From Polyodon spathula (lineage: Eukaryota; Chordata; Actinopteri; Acipenseriformes; Polyodontidae), in the NCBI RefSeq assembly GCF_017654505.1, contig NC_054534.1:28203689-28267688 (forward strand): 64,000 bases of DNA, read 5' to 3'. Position 1 is the stretch's first letter; each line of letters begins with the position of its first letter. Made by a program: the position numbers and the translations under genes. Positions 27,834-38,178 of this stretch are shown in pieces. The notes under the pieces were generated by a model that was given only the letters and a program-made list of their open reading frames with translations, was not told the origin of the DNA and did no database searches.

Positions 27834-29496
27834 TGATGCTATTCACAAAACCCTGTAGCTGTTGTTTCGGTGAATGATCATTAGTTCTGTTGTTCTATGA
27901 AGAACAGACTGCTGGCAGAAATGACTGCAGTTGTGCCCCAGGTAAAATCATAGTCTTTTTGAAGAGGCCCTACCACGAGTGAGTAAGACTCCTGTGTCCT
28001 GCTGCAGTAAGAGAAAAAATAGTTTATCCAACCATGTGAGAAAAATGCACATTACCAAATCCCTACAGATGTACCTATTTCATTATAAACCTCACAGATC
28101 ATCTCAAACAATCAGGTTCCGATTGGTGACTTAGAGTTGAAGCAGCCTAAGCAATCCAGTTCAAAATATAACCTGAAAAAACAAAATGACTTCATACACA
28201 AAAACATGTGTTTGGTTTGTAGCATTAATTTTCTCTGCGACAGTCATTGTGTAGATACTTGTAAATGTAATAACCTGGACATATGGTATGCTACATTACA
28301 TAATGTGTTTATTATTACATATGTTAAGGTCAAAGGTTATAGCACAGTAATCGCTCATGTCCTGCTTGCAGAATGTATAATGCAAAACAAAGACATCTGA
28401 GATAATCTGTATTTTATTGGAAAAACAATACTTTGGTCAGTGAATGCAAAAATCCAGAAAGATTAATACTCTTCTAAATATTTTTCTTTATTTTATTATT
28501 TTAACTATTTAAATCAGATAAGGCCTTGTTCTTGAACTCCATTAATACTGAAAAAAGTGTTGCCGTGCAATTTCTTTTACCTTTTGAGAGCTTACATGTA
28601 CAGTACAATGTTCCACACTGAATATATTACTTATGAATTGCTACATGCAAAGTTCACTTGTCAAACATTTTTGCTGAATCGAACCCAAAAGATTTTTAGA
28701 AATGCTCTTGCTTTACCTGTAGATTTTGGAAGATTACGTCAGCCCAGCACTAATATGTGTATTCTACTAGTTTGGTATATGTCGAATATATTAAAATACA
28801 TGTATACTTCTACATTAGGATACAACTTTACTGTAGTGTGTACATTAGAAAAATATTAGAAAAATCAGTAACTCCCAACGTTATAAGTAAAATACATTTG
28901 GCCTTGTACCTTAACCCTAAACCTAACCCTAGTCATTTACAACTAATGAGCAGACGAAAATAAACACATTCGATAAGTGAAAGCAAACAGCCTGTTCTCT
29001 GGTTGTATGGTCCAGAACCAAGCAGTAACAACAAAATAAAATCAATCTGCAAAATCCTGTACTTCTACTGCACCATGCTTATAATGAACAATCATGGGTA
29101 GAATTAATTCCATGATCTATGTCAACAAACTGAGCAAATGAGGAGTAAAATCAATTTATATTTATCTTCTATATTGCTTCACTTATATCCTTTTCCAGAA
29201 TGAATTAAGGTTATTGGCAAACACACAGGATACACGAAGTGGAATTCATGTTAAATGAAGGCAGAGGCCTCTGCTGGAGAAATAACACTACAGTTTTACA
29301 GACTTGGATTACAGCAGCACTGAGACAATTATTCATACAGTACTGAGAGTGAGCTGGTTGACACAAAGATCAGAGTAACCCCTGGCACACTGTAACAGGG
29401 TTGTAAATACCTCAGATCAAGCAAGCTGTCAACAACATAGATATTGTCACATTCTGAAGAGTTCTTAGATGTGATGAGATCACAAGGATTATATAA

Positions 29497-29502
<6 letters not shown>
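27834..29502. other. Unannotated AT-rich DNA
   Basis: ORFs of 68-100 residues (28137-28963) show no known domain. A short telomere-like stretch lies at 28909-28932. Confidence 0.5.
28909..28932. repeat. Short telomere-like repeat
   Basis: CCTTAACCCTAAACCTAACC followed by CTAG: about four imperfect CCCTAA units. Confidence 0.6.
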
Positions 29503-29575
<73 letters not shown>

Positions 29576-29594
29576 CACACATACACACACACAC
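29503..29594. repeat. (AC)n microsatellite
   Basis: About 45 AC units with two small interruptions. Confidence 0.95.
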
Positions 29595-30314
29595 CACAAT
29601 GAAGAATACACAATTGTGAGCTTGCGTCACAAGATAAGTGAGTTAATTTCTAACTAGGTTTAAAACATTTTATATATGTGTTGGTGGGATTCCTTATCTC
29701 GAAGCAGACCCTATGTTGACGCCACATTTTGAGATAACAGATCCATAGCCTATAACAGACATATACACAACCAATAAAGCTTCTTGCTAAAGGTGTGTGT
29801 CTATCTTATTCCCTTAAGTTTTTCAACAAACACATTTTTCAAACAACAGTGACATTTTCATAAAAATAAATAAATAAATAAATAAATAGACTCCTTCCAG
29901 TGGTTTACTGTATGAATGAATTCACAGGTTCTGGTTAAATGCAGACACCATTTCCTAAATGTTTCTATCAGGCCACGCAAATGACCATTATACAGGATTG
30001 CAGACTGCTGCGAAGCTTTGAGCCGAGCAGAGCACCAGTTCTGTGTGCCGCATACCATGACACATCACAAACAAACCTCATGCATGACATCAAATGTTTT
30101 ACCATGCATTATTCTCAATATCAGTGGCATTGCCAACTTGAAAAATTATACCTTAGACATTTAAGAAGATTTCCTTCAAAGTCAATTTAAAACAGTCACA
30201 TCTCAATTGATAATGTACCTCAACTTTAACAGCAATCTCTCCAAAAAAAGCCTTTGGCAAACTGCCCCACTAGAGACTAATCCTGAAGTTGAAATCAGTT
30301 GGAATACATGTGGT
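29595..30314. other. Unannotated DNA
   Basis: (AAAT)n at about 29864-29889. Nothing else recognised. Confidence 0.5.
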
Positions 30315-30545
30315 TAAAATGAGGTTGTACAATGCACTATGCACTGTGTTTTGTGTCCAATTCTGATTACCACAGAACCAAAGGGGCACGTGATACTGTC
30401 CAACGAAGAGCAACCAGACGAATCCCATGACTTAAAGGAATGAGCTATGAAGATAGGTTGAATTAACAGAATCTATTTAGCCCAGAATAAAGAATTAGGA
30501 CAGGATCTTAATTGAGGACTTTCAAATCTTGACAAAGTTTCCCTA
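30315..30545 (+). mobile_element. CR1/L2-like LINE, reverse-transcriptase C-terminal remnant
   Basis: Scattered frames spell RLYNAL, then VQF, then QRRATRRIP followed by LKGMSYED, ending in LIEDFQI-like residues. This is the conserved C-terminal block of CR1/L2-type LINE ORF2, downstream of the polymerase motifs. Several stops and frame changes interrupt it. Borders are set by the readable part only. Confidence 0.65.
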
Positions 30546-30599
30546 ACAAATACACAAGCGCAATATAGAAATCATAATATGCAAAACAATATATACTGT

Positions 30600-30838
30600 A
30601 TAGCAGAGTTGGGGAATTGGGGAGGCAGAAGGTTAAAGGTTCAAATCCCACCTCTGCCACTGACTGACTCACTGTGTGACCCTGAGCAAATCACTTCACT
30701 TCCTTGGGCTCCATCCTGCAGATGAGATGTTGAATCAAAGTCCTATTATAAATGTCTCTGCATATAATGCACAGTTCAAAGCCTAATTCTGTAAAGCATT
30801 TTGTGATGGTGGTCAACTATGAAAGGCGCTGTATAAAG
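30600..30838 (+). mobile_element. tRNA-derived SINE with LINE-type tail
   Basis: An A-box TAGCAGAGTTGG (30600-30611) and a B-box GGTTCAAATCC (30639-30649) mark an RNA polymerase III promoter. A central block with GTGTGACCCTGAGCAAATCA resembles the CORE/MIR-type conserved domain. The 3' part TATGAAAGGCGCTGTATAAA is an L2-type LINE tail. The copy ends in a (TTA)n array. Box matches are seen; domain names are from family knowledge. Confidence 0.8.
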
Positions 30839-30839
30839 A

Positions 30840-30891
<52 letters not shown>

Positions 30892-30910
30892 TATTATTAT
30901 TATTATTATT
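30839..30910. repeat. (TTA)n microsatellite, SINE tail
   Basis: About 24 units, one interruption; most likely grown from the SINE 3' tail. Confidence 0.95.
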
Positions 30911-30946
30911 CTCTAAATGAGAAATCACCTTTAAATAAAAAGTACA

Positions 30947-31200
30947 ATGCTGCACCAACCAGTGTTATTCATAACAAACTGGGCCAAATCCGAGTGGTGG
31001 TTGAACAGGGAGGAGGTAGCGGATACTACTGAAATGAACCACAACTTTGTTCCCCAAATTATTACAGCCTGCTCTATCCTGCACAATCTGTGCCAGGACT
31101 GTAAGGAGGTGTTCAGGCAAGCAGAGGAACAGCTACCTCAGCCTCCAGCAAGAATTGCACAACACAGCTATCTTTATTTTTGTAACCTGACGGTGTACTT
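30947..31200 (+). pseudogene. PIF/Harbinger transposase, C-terminal fragment
   Basis: The frame reads WWLNREEVADTTEMNHNFVP, followed by QIITACSILHNLCQDCKEVF. This matches the last conserved block of Harbinger transposases ('...FVP.I..AC.(V/I)LHN.C...'). The catalytic domain upstream is missing and the SINE tail abuts it. A decayed piece with no visible inverted repeat. Confidence 0.65.
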
Positions 31201-31261
31201 TTATTTTGTATCACATTTTTGTTTCATTAGCTTATTTTGTACCTCTTTATATCAAATATAG

Positions 31262-32333
31262 CATCCTCATTTGCGCTGTACTTGTATGACTGCTTCTGCT
31301 TAATAAAGAATTGGAATATTGAGTAGTATTGTAGAGTTTCAAGAAATAAGTTGCGAAATTTCCACACCACATTGTATTTTGCGAGCGGGTTAAACAAGCT
31401 GCCTCATCATATCCTCTTCCCTTATGGATATTAACACAGAGTCTCTTCATCGCTCCAACGGACATAAGTGGAGGATGGACACGGGTTTTGCTCAGACATT
31501 ACTAGGAGAAACTGCATTGGCGTACAGTTATACACATTTAAACATTGTACTTAGTACAATAAAGTCATTTTGACAAATGTTTGGAAAGCAATTTGTACAG
31601 TAGCTGTAACCACCGGAATTTACAAGCCCATAATGCAGTTTATCAAACATTTTTAGTAATAGTTTTAATCAGAAACTTAGTAAATACAATCTGTATGATA
31701 CTTTACAAAACACATTTAGATCCATGTATGATAAGCATTATGCAAAGTTTTAGGAAAGACGGAGAAAAAAGTGGGGTTATCTGCAACATCTATCTGATAA
31801 GAGAAATACTGAAAACAAATAATTTACTTTCCCGCTGCCATCTTTGGACCATGGTAACTTAGGTATTCCCATGTGACTTTTATAGCAGCTTTAGGGAAAG
31901 CTTTTAACAAGCTAATTAACATTTTCGTTAGAAACTTGTGTTTGCATGTGTAGGTGGGCGTTGATTTCATGAGCATTTGCTGGAATCTCACGGTAAAATA
32001 CTGAGACCGTTTTTTGGGACATTTTCATGAGCATTGTCCATTCACATTAAACAAACCAATATGTAAACTGGCCTATTGTTAGACACACTCTAGAATGGGT
32101 TCTGTACCCACTCAGTTATCAGGTTCTGACACTAACTTCTCTTCTTTTCAAAATGAAAACCCAGACAGCAATGGTTTGCCAGTTTGAATCTGAAGTCAGC
32201 TAATGAAACATAGCTGAATGTTCAGCTTGCAATGCCAAACCTGTTAGATTCTTGTAAAATAAACCTTTAAAAAGGATTTGACTGTGCCCAAATTATTTCT
32301 GCACAGATCACACTGTGCCAAAATGTTCTTTTT
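31262..32333. other. Unannotated AT-rich DNA
   Basis: Nothing recognised. Confidence 0.5.
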
Positions 32334-32414
<81 letters not shown>

Positions 32415-32470
32415 GTAATAGTAGTATCATAGTAGTAGTAGTAAATAATATAATAATAATAATAATAGTA
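32334..32470. repeat. (TTA)n array and degenerate relatives
   Basis: About 26 TTA units with one slip, continuing into AGTAGT and AATAAT variants. Confidence 0.9.
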
Positions 32471-32639
32471 ATGATGGTTGGTCAACTCCAGTATTACTAT
32501 TATCTTAATTAGTCCCATATAAGTAAGGCTTCTGGTTTTTTGTTTTTATTAATTTCATTTTTTGGTGCTTATTTTTAGCTATTTTTTGAGTTTATGTAAA
32601 TTGTATGTAAAAGCTTTCACTTTTTATATACTGTATGAA

Positions 32640-32789
32640 ATTAGTTTACAATGTGATATTTTCTAATGTGATACTTTGTACTGTGTTTGCAAGACACCCT
32701 GGATAAGGGTGTCTGCCAAGAAATACATAATACTACTATGACTACGACTACGACTATGACTACTACTACTACTACTAATAATAATAATA

Positions 32790-32840
<51 letters not shown>
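32640..32840 (+). mobile_element. LINE-type retroposon 3' tail with microsatellite
   Basis: AGACACCCTGGATAAGGGTG followed by TCTGCCAAGAAATA is the conserved 3' end of a fish LINE family (CR1/L2 group by memory). It runs straight into (GACTAC)n and (AAT)n simple repeats. Two related tails occur, at 52144-52190 (reverse) and 61870-61922. Confidence 0.65.
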
Positions 32841-34634
32841 TATAGTGCCACCTGTTGGGTAAATCTGGAACAGCAGATAAGAGAATATTGTATTTTAATT
32901 ACTCAAACAATTATTACGGAAAAAAAAGTATATTCCTGACTGCTCATTTCTCTTTTATACATCGAAAGAGAATGACTGTTGTTAAATGTCTGAACATATT
33001 TTAGCAAGGCAGTATGAAATGGTTCCTGCTCTTCTTAGTGTAATAAAACCAGGGGTCAAACCCGGGCAAGAAATAATTCAAAAAATTTTAAATCACTGAA
33101 AAGGCGAGAACTAAACATTGTTGGCACTGAATATTTACCTGAAGGCACACACAAAATCATAAAATAACTTGAGAAAGCTTTATAAAGCAGACCATGTATG
33201 CATACAAAAAAGAAAGTCTTTTGAACATAAATAATATCGCTCCAAAAATAAGTCTCCAGATTAAGAAGATCAACAACAACAAACTGATAACTTTGAAATG
33301 GCTTCTTAGGCAACACTAAAACCTGTCTTTCTGGAACATTAATTAAGAGCTTTTGGTCAGTCTACTAATTAAAATCAGATGGCTTCACCACACTAAAACT
33401 GTTTTCCATTATTTAAAACTTTACACCAGAACAAAGTAAGTGACTGTATAAAAGGAAAATACTTTTAAGATTGAGGAATGAGTATTAACCACTTCAAACT
33501 GAAGGGAAATTCCAGCGTATGACCTAATATTGTAAAAATTCAAGTACAGATTGTTTAACTGTAACACACAATAGCCTCAGTGAGAGTGAAGAACTGCTGC
33601 AACTCCAGACTGGCAGGATACCGTACCTCTGTGTGCTCACACTTTGACATTTTTTCACTCTGCAAGACTTTGACAAGAACAACTAAAATGCTCAGTTTTG
33701 AGAAAGAAAAACCCAACTTTTATTTTAACAAAACAATTTACAAACACCTTAGTGACGCCTTTCATTCCTTAGTGAATCCTCTGAATTGTTTACTACTAGT
33801 TTTGTAACATTGACATTTGACCTTGATAAAGCAGAGCCAATGTGTTAAACAACTCAAGAACTCATTGTATTTGTGCCTGTTTGAATGTATGCTATCCCTA
33901 GAAACCTTTCAAGAAAAATGTTAATAATTAGATCATTACATGTAGTCAAATGTATTTTGTAAATTTACAGATACTGTGTTCTAAGTCAAGGTCCTGCAAC
34001 TATCAGTAATATTATATATGAGACTGGCTGTAATGTGTAATAAGCCAGTTTATCTATTTTCTGTTTGTATAGATTGTTATTTTTCATTTAAAATATGTGT
34101 CTCTACTGTTAATTGTAGTTTTTATTTATGTATGTATATATTTGAGTAAAACATGAAAAAATGGTTTGTGTATTTGAGTTATTAAATAAGCCCCTGGCTT
34201 CAACTCTACTGATCAATTCATAATCCATATTTAGGTGTATCATTTTTCTGTCTTTATCCGTCTTGGTTACATTAAAAACTAAATAGAATATTTGATTTTG
34301 GTAAAATACCCCCCTCACAAAATGCAAAGCAATATATAATGTTACTATGAATTTCTAATTACTACAAGCTGTTTGAGGATTGAATAATATAGCAATCTCC
34401 CGGAGAATCAACCATGTCTACACAATAACGTGTGAAGTACTGAAAGTAAGTCTCAGCTGATGATGTGTACAAATGGAGAATTACAACAAATGTTTCCGTA
34501 GTTAAAAGTGTTTTTCCATTGGTTTTAAATTGAAGCCCAGCCTGTTCTTGAACTGAAGTAGCTGACAACAATCACATTCAAATCAATAACTTCTCTGGAA
34601 AATGTTCAGCCCAAGGCAGCCCTAGAGATCTGAT
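32841..34634. other. Unannotated AT-rich DNA
   Basis: ORFs up to 86 residues without known similarity. No element recognised. Confidence 0.5.
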
Positions 34635-34637
34635 GTT

Positions 34638-34800
34638 CCCTTTCAAGTGGAATGACAACCATTACCAAATGGGAAGAGCCTCTCTGACCCATCAATCACT
34701 GAGCACATATAAAAAAAGCTGCCCTATCAGGGCCCTGCTGTGAAGGGAAGTCCCTCCCACCTCCTGCTGAAGAGGGACATCCTCACAGTAGCATACTGCC
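34638..34800. repeat. DIRS left inverted terminal repeat
   Basis: Starts CCCTTTCAAGTGGAATGACA and ends near CAGTAGCATACTGCC. It matches the inverse of the right end, including the block GGGAAGAGCCTCTCTGACCC. Confidence 0.88.
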
Positions 34801-35703
34801 ATTTTCTCTCTCACCTCACTGAGACAACACTAGGATTCTTTGCACTCTCCTTGTGCAGGAACTTGGCTCTTTTGCATGGTGAAAACACTCAGGATCGAGT
34901 CTCTAGCCTGCAAAAAACGGATTAGTTATGGCAAGCTTCTACATTTACGAGTATTTTGAGATTGCTAGTTTCCTTAGTCTCCTCAGGTAGATTCGACCCC
35001 TCTATAGAGATTAGCGCGAAGCTCTTTTCTCTTTCTTCTCTCGTTGTAGTCACTTACTTTGCCTGATCGCGTGACCTATCGCCACCTACCTCGACGCTGA
35101 TTGACGCGGCTCCAGCTGTAACCCAGCTTGGCGTCTACCACTCCCTCTTCGGCACTTGATGCCGACCACGCTCTTCCTCGGTACCGACTACAACCTCTCG
35201 GCGCCGACTGCATTCTTTCTCGGCGCTGGCTGCACTATTCCTCGGCGCCAACCTCACTCTTCCTTGGCGCTGACACCGACGCCGATTGGCGCATCCCTAC
35301 CTCAGTGCCGATTACTCAGCGCTGACTACGGTCACTGACGCCGACTCCTATTCGGCACCAACGCCCTCACTGCCATGTCAGTGCGCTCTGCAGGGTCCTC
35401 CTCTGGGTTTCACCAGTGTGACCAGTGTGCAAGAAGCTCCCAAAGGAGGATGGGACCGAGGCTGTGCTTGGGACCTGCTCATGCAGCCAAGGCGCTGACA
35501 GGAGAGTCAGACTGCTCTCCTTGTCAACGGTTCACCAATAGAACCAAGGCTCCACCTTCACCAGGGGGAATAAAGACCCTACCTGCCCATCCAAGCCATG
35601 CAGGACAACTGACACAATGCTGAAGAAAGCATATGCTTCAGCGGCGTTGTCAGTGAGAGCGGCGAATGCCATGTCCATCTTGGTGCTCTACTAGTCGCAG
35701 TTA

Positions 35704-36205
35704 GTGACAAGACTGCTGGAGCGGGCAAAGGAGACAGATGCGGGGGAGCTTCAGACAGTGATGGGAGTGATGACTGACCTGATAGGGGAGCTAGGTCAGT
35801 CATCAGGGAGGTCTACTGCGGAGATGGTGGCCGCCCGCCAACATTTGGCTGTCCCAGGTGGTGGAGACGAAGAAGGCTACATTACTGGACGCCCCAATTA
35901 CACCGGGGCAGACATACGGAGCGACTGTGGATGTCAGCCTTGAGAGGTCCCACAAGGCCACAGAGGTTGCTTCAAAGTTCTCGCGCCTTCCTGCCTATCG
36001 CCAGCGCCCTAGATGGCCTTCCCAGTCTGCTGGGGCAGCTAGGCCGGAACGCCACCCTACACCCCAGGCCAAACAAGCAGACAGAGGGAAAGCCGGCGGC
36101 AAGGGACCACCGCCAGCCAGTGGTAACAGGTTCTCTGGCTGGAGAACGAGGCCGGGGCCTAAAAAAGATGTGCCCCCTCCCAAGCCCAAGGGAGACCGCC
36201 CCTGA
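35704..36205 (+). pseudogene. DIRS ORF1 (gag-like) remnant
   Basis: Overlapping frames keep pieces of the first DIRS ORF. One example is a proline/arginine/glycine-rich C-terminal part at 35858-36205 ending PPPKPKGDRP. Upstream at 35128-35380 a degenerate 'CGGCGCCGACT' motif recurs, giving serine/alanine/proline-rich translations, as is usual for the ORF1 start of fish DIRS elements. Frames are interrupted; no product expected. Confidence 0.6.
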
Positions 36206-36262
36206 GGGGCTCTGGCTGCCACCTTCCCCCTTCACAACCGGACTGACCACTGGACACGACCC

Positions 36263-36976
36263 ATGGCAAGGCTGCACCCAGGACTCCTGGGTGCTCACGA
36301 CTATGACACATGGTTACGCTCTGCAATTCCGCTTGGGCCCTCCGCCCTTCAAGGGTGTGCTCCCTACCACCATTGGACCAACGTGATTCTCCTCCAACAG
36401 GAGATCGCCACTCTTCAACAAAAGCACGCTGTGTGCTTGATAAATCCAAGCGATGCCCTCAGCGGGTTCTACTCCAGGTACTTCCTTGTACCCAAGAGGG
36501 ACGGCGGTTTCCGACCTATTCTGGACCTCAGGGTCCTCAACTTGTTCCTCAAACAACGGAAGTTCAATATGTTGACCACACAGCATATCCTCGTCCATCC
36601 AGCCAGGTGACTGCTTCACATTGATCGACCTGTAAGACGCCTACTTCCATGTCCCGATCTGTCCAGCGCACAGAAAATATATACGATTCACCTTTCAAGG
36701 CAGCACGTACAAATTCTGCATTCTGCCGTTTGGCCTCTCGCTGGCGCCCTGCACATTTTCCAAGTGCATGGACGCAGCACAGGTTTTGCTGGTCGCACCC
36801 AGCTGGCCGAGGTGCCCCTGGTTTGCTCTCCTCTCCAACTTGTTGTGGGGCCAACCGTGGCAGCTTCCACTCTGCAAGGATCTCCTGAATCAAGCGGGGG
36901 GATTATTGTGGCACCTGAACCCGGCCCAGCTCCAACTCTGGGTTTGGCCGTTGAACGGAGCCGTCTATCAAGATGA
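36263..36976 (+). pseudogene. DIRS reverse transcriptase / RNase H remnant
   Basis: Early RT motifs are readable: SGFYSRYFLVPKRDGGFRPI, followed by LDLRVLN. After a frame change comes TLIDL, stop, DAYFHVPI (the motif with the first catalytic aspartate, interrupted by a stop) and LPFGLSLAP. At about 36775 the text jumps from FSKCMDAA to QVLLVAPSWP, so the YxDD box and RNase H core are deleted. The rest, DLLNQAGGLLWHLNPAQLQL, belongs to the segment before the recombinase. Confidence 0.85.
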
Positions 36977-37790
36977 GGACTGCCAGACGCAGTGGTAGAG
37001 ACACTACAGTCTGCTAGGGTGCCTAGCACCAGAGGCCAGTATTCGTATAAATGGAAGGTTTTCCAAAACTGGTGCATTTCTTGGGGTCACAACCCTGTGA
37101 GACAATTCTAACCCTCTTACAACACCTGTTTGATGCAGGGAAATCTGCATCTACTCTGAAGATCTACTTGGCAGCAATATAGGTGTGCCACAATAAAACT
37201 GACCGTGTCCACCGGGGCACACTTCCTGGCAGTGCAATTTCTTAAAGGGGCCTGGAGGCTCTGTCCTCGTACAAAAAGCATGGTTCCTAAGTGGAGCTGG
37301 AGCTGGGAGTCCTTACGGGTTCCCCATTTGAGCCCATTGCCTCAGTAGAGATGCGCCCTTTTTCGCTCAAAGTGGCGTTTTTATTAAACTTTACATCTGC
37401 CAGAAGAGTAAGTAAGTTTCATGTGCTGTCCATCGATGACACCTGTATGGCTTTCACTGGTAATGATTGACGGATAACATTAAGAACTTTTTGCCAAAGT
37501 TGGTCTCTTCATTCCATATTAACCAACCAGGGGTTTTGGAAGCTTTCAGACCTCTCCTGCATGAGTCAGAGGAGGATCGCAGAGAGCACATGCTTTGCCC
37601 GGTCCGGGCTCTGCGCTGTTACCTGGATAGGACAGTGTCCTGGAGACAGTCCAACCAGCTGTTTGTCTGCCACGGGTCCCGCTCTAGCGGGCAAGCCCTT
37701 TCGAAGCAACGTCTAGCACACTGCGCGTATTTACCGTCTTGAATTTGCAAACCGAGCAAGGCCCTCCCTGGGCTCTAGGGTGCTGCAAGC
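36977..37790 (+). pseudogene. DIRS tyrosine recombinase remnant
   Basis: The core-binding part reads VVETLQSARVPSTRGQYSYK. In the catalytic part TSARRVSKFHVLSIDD (about 37390) holds the position of the first catalytic arginine. MLCPVRALRCYLDRTVSW and ALSKQRLAHC follow at 37590-37725. The HxxR and tyrosine motifs that should follow are missing; only the trailing ARPSLGSRVLQAA remains near 37755. Several stops and frame changes. Recombinase motif positions are from family knowledge. Confidence 0.82.
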
Positions 37791-37870
37791 AGCATGCCCT
37801 TAGTCGTCATGGGGCTGTACTATCGGTAATCTGGAGCCATGACAGCTTTGGTACAGCTTCCCATTCTGTA

Positions 37871-37950
37871 AAGGTTGTCATTCCACTTGAAAGGGACCGT
37901 TAGGTTATTACCATAATGTTTCCCTGAAAAGAATGACAACCATTACCCTT
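37871..37950. repeat. DIRS internal complementary region
   Basis: GGTTGTCATTCCACTTGAAA (37873 onward) is the complement of the left terminus. It passes at about 37897 into CGTTAGGTTATTAC, the complement of the right terminus (38163-38176), and on into GAATGACAACC. This is the joined-ends arrangement needed for the circular intermediate of DIRS replication. Confidence 0.85.
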
Positions 37951-37989
37951 CGAGGTCATGGCCCCAGCTGACCTTCAGTTTCGAAAATT

Positions 37990-38175
37990 GCGATATGCTA
38001 CTGTGAGGACGTCCCTCTTCAGCAGGAGGGGGGAGGGACTTCCCCCTCACAGCAGGGCCCTGATAGGGCAGCTCTTTTATATATACTCAGTGATTGACAG
38101 GGTCAGAGAGGCTCTTCCCATTCGATAATGGTTATCATTCTTTTTAGGGAACTAGGGTTATAGTAATAACCTAAC
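37990..38175. repeat. DIRS right inverted terminal repeat
   Basis: Inverse of the left repeat, with an extension AGGGTTATAGTAATAACC at the outer edge that only this side carries. The extension is used in the internal complementary region. Confidence 0.85.
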
Positions 38176-38178
38176 GTT

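Larger units (their letters stand above)
34638..38175 (+). mobile_element. DIRS-type tyrosine-recombinase retrotransposon, decayed
   Basis: Inverted terminal repeats (34638-34800 and about 37990-38155) bracket remnants of a gag-like ORF, a reverse transcriptase and a tyrosine recombinase, in that order. An internal complementary region (37871-37950) joins the complements of both outer termini. GTT lies at each edge (34635-34637, 38176-38178), as expected for DIRS insertion. At 3.5 kb the copy is shorter than the usual 5-6 kb. The block between the early RT motifs and the RNase H end is missing, as is the C-terminal part of the recombinase. The base composition is much richer in GC than the flanks. 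Confidence 0.9.

Noticed and set aside
29503..29594. CRISPR-like periodic repeat
   Set aside because: Simple dinucleotide array without spacers; the window is a eukaryotic genome.
35972..36298. Minus-strand ORFs in the DIRS region
   Set aside because: Shadow frames of the GC-rich plus-strand gag/RT remnants.
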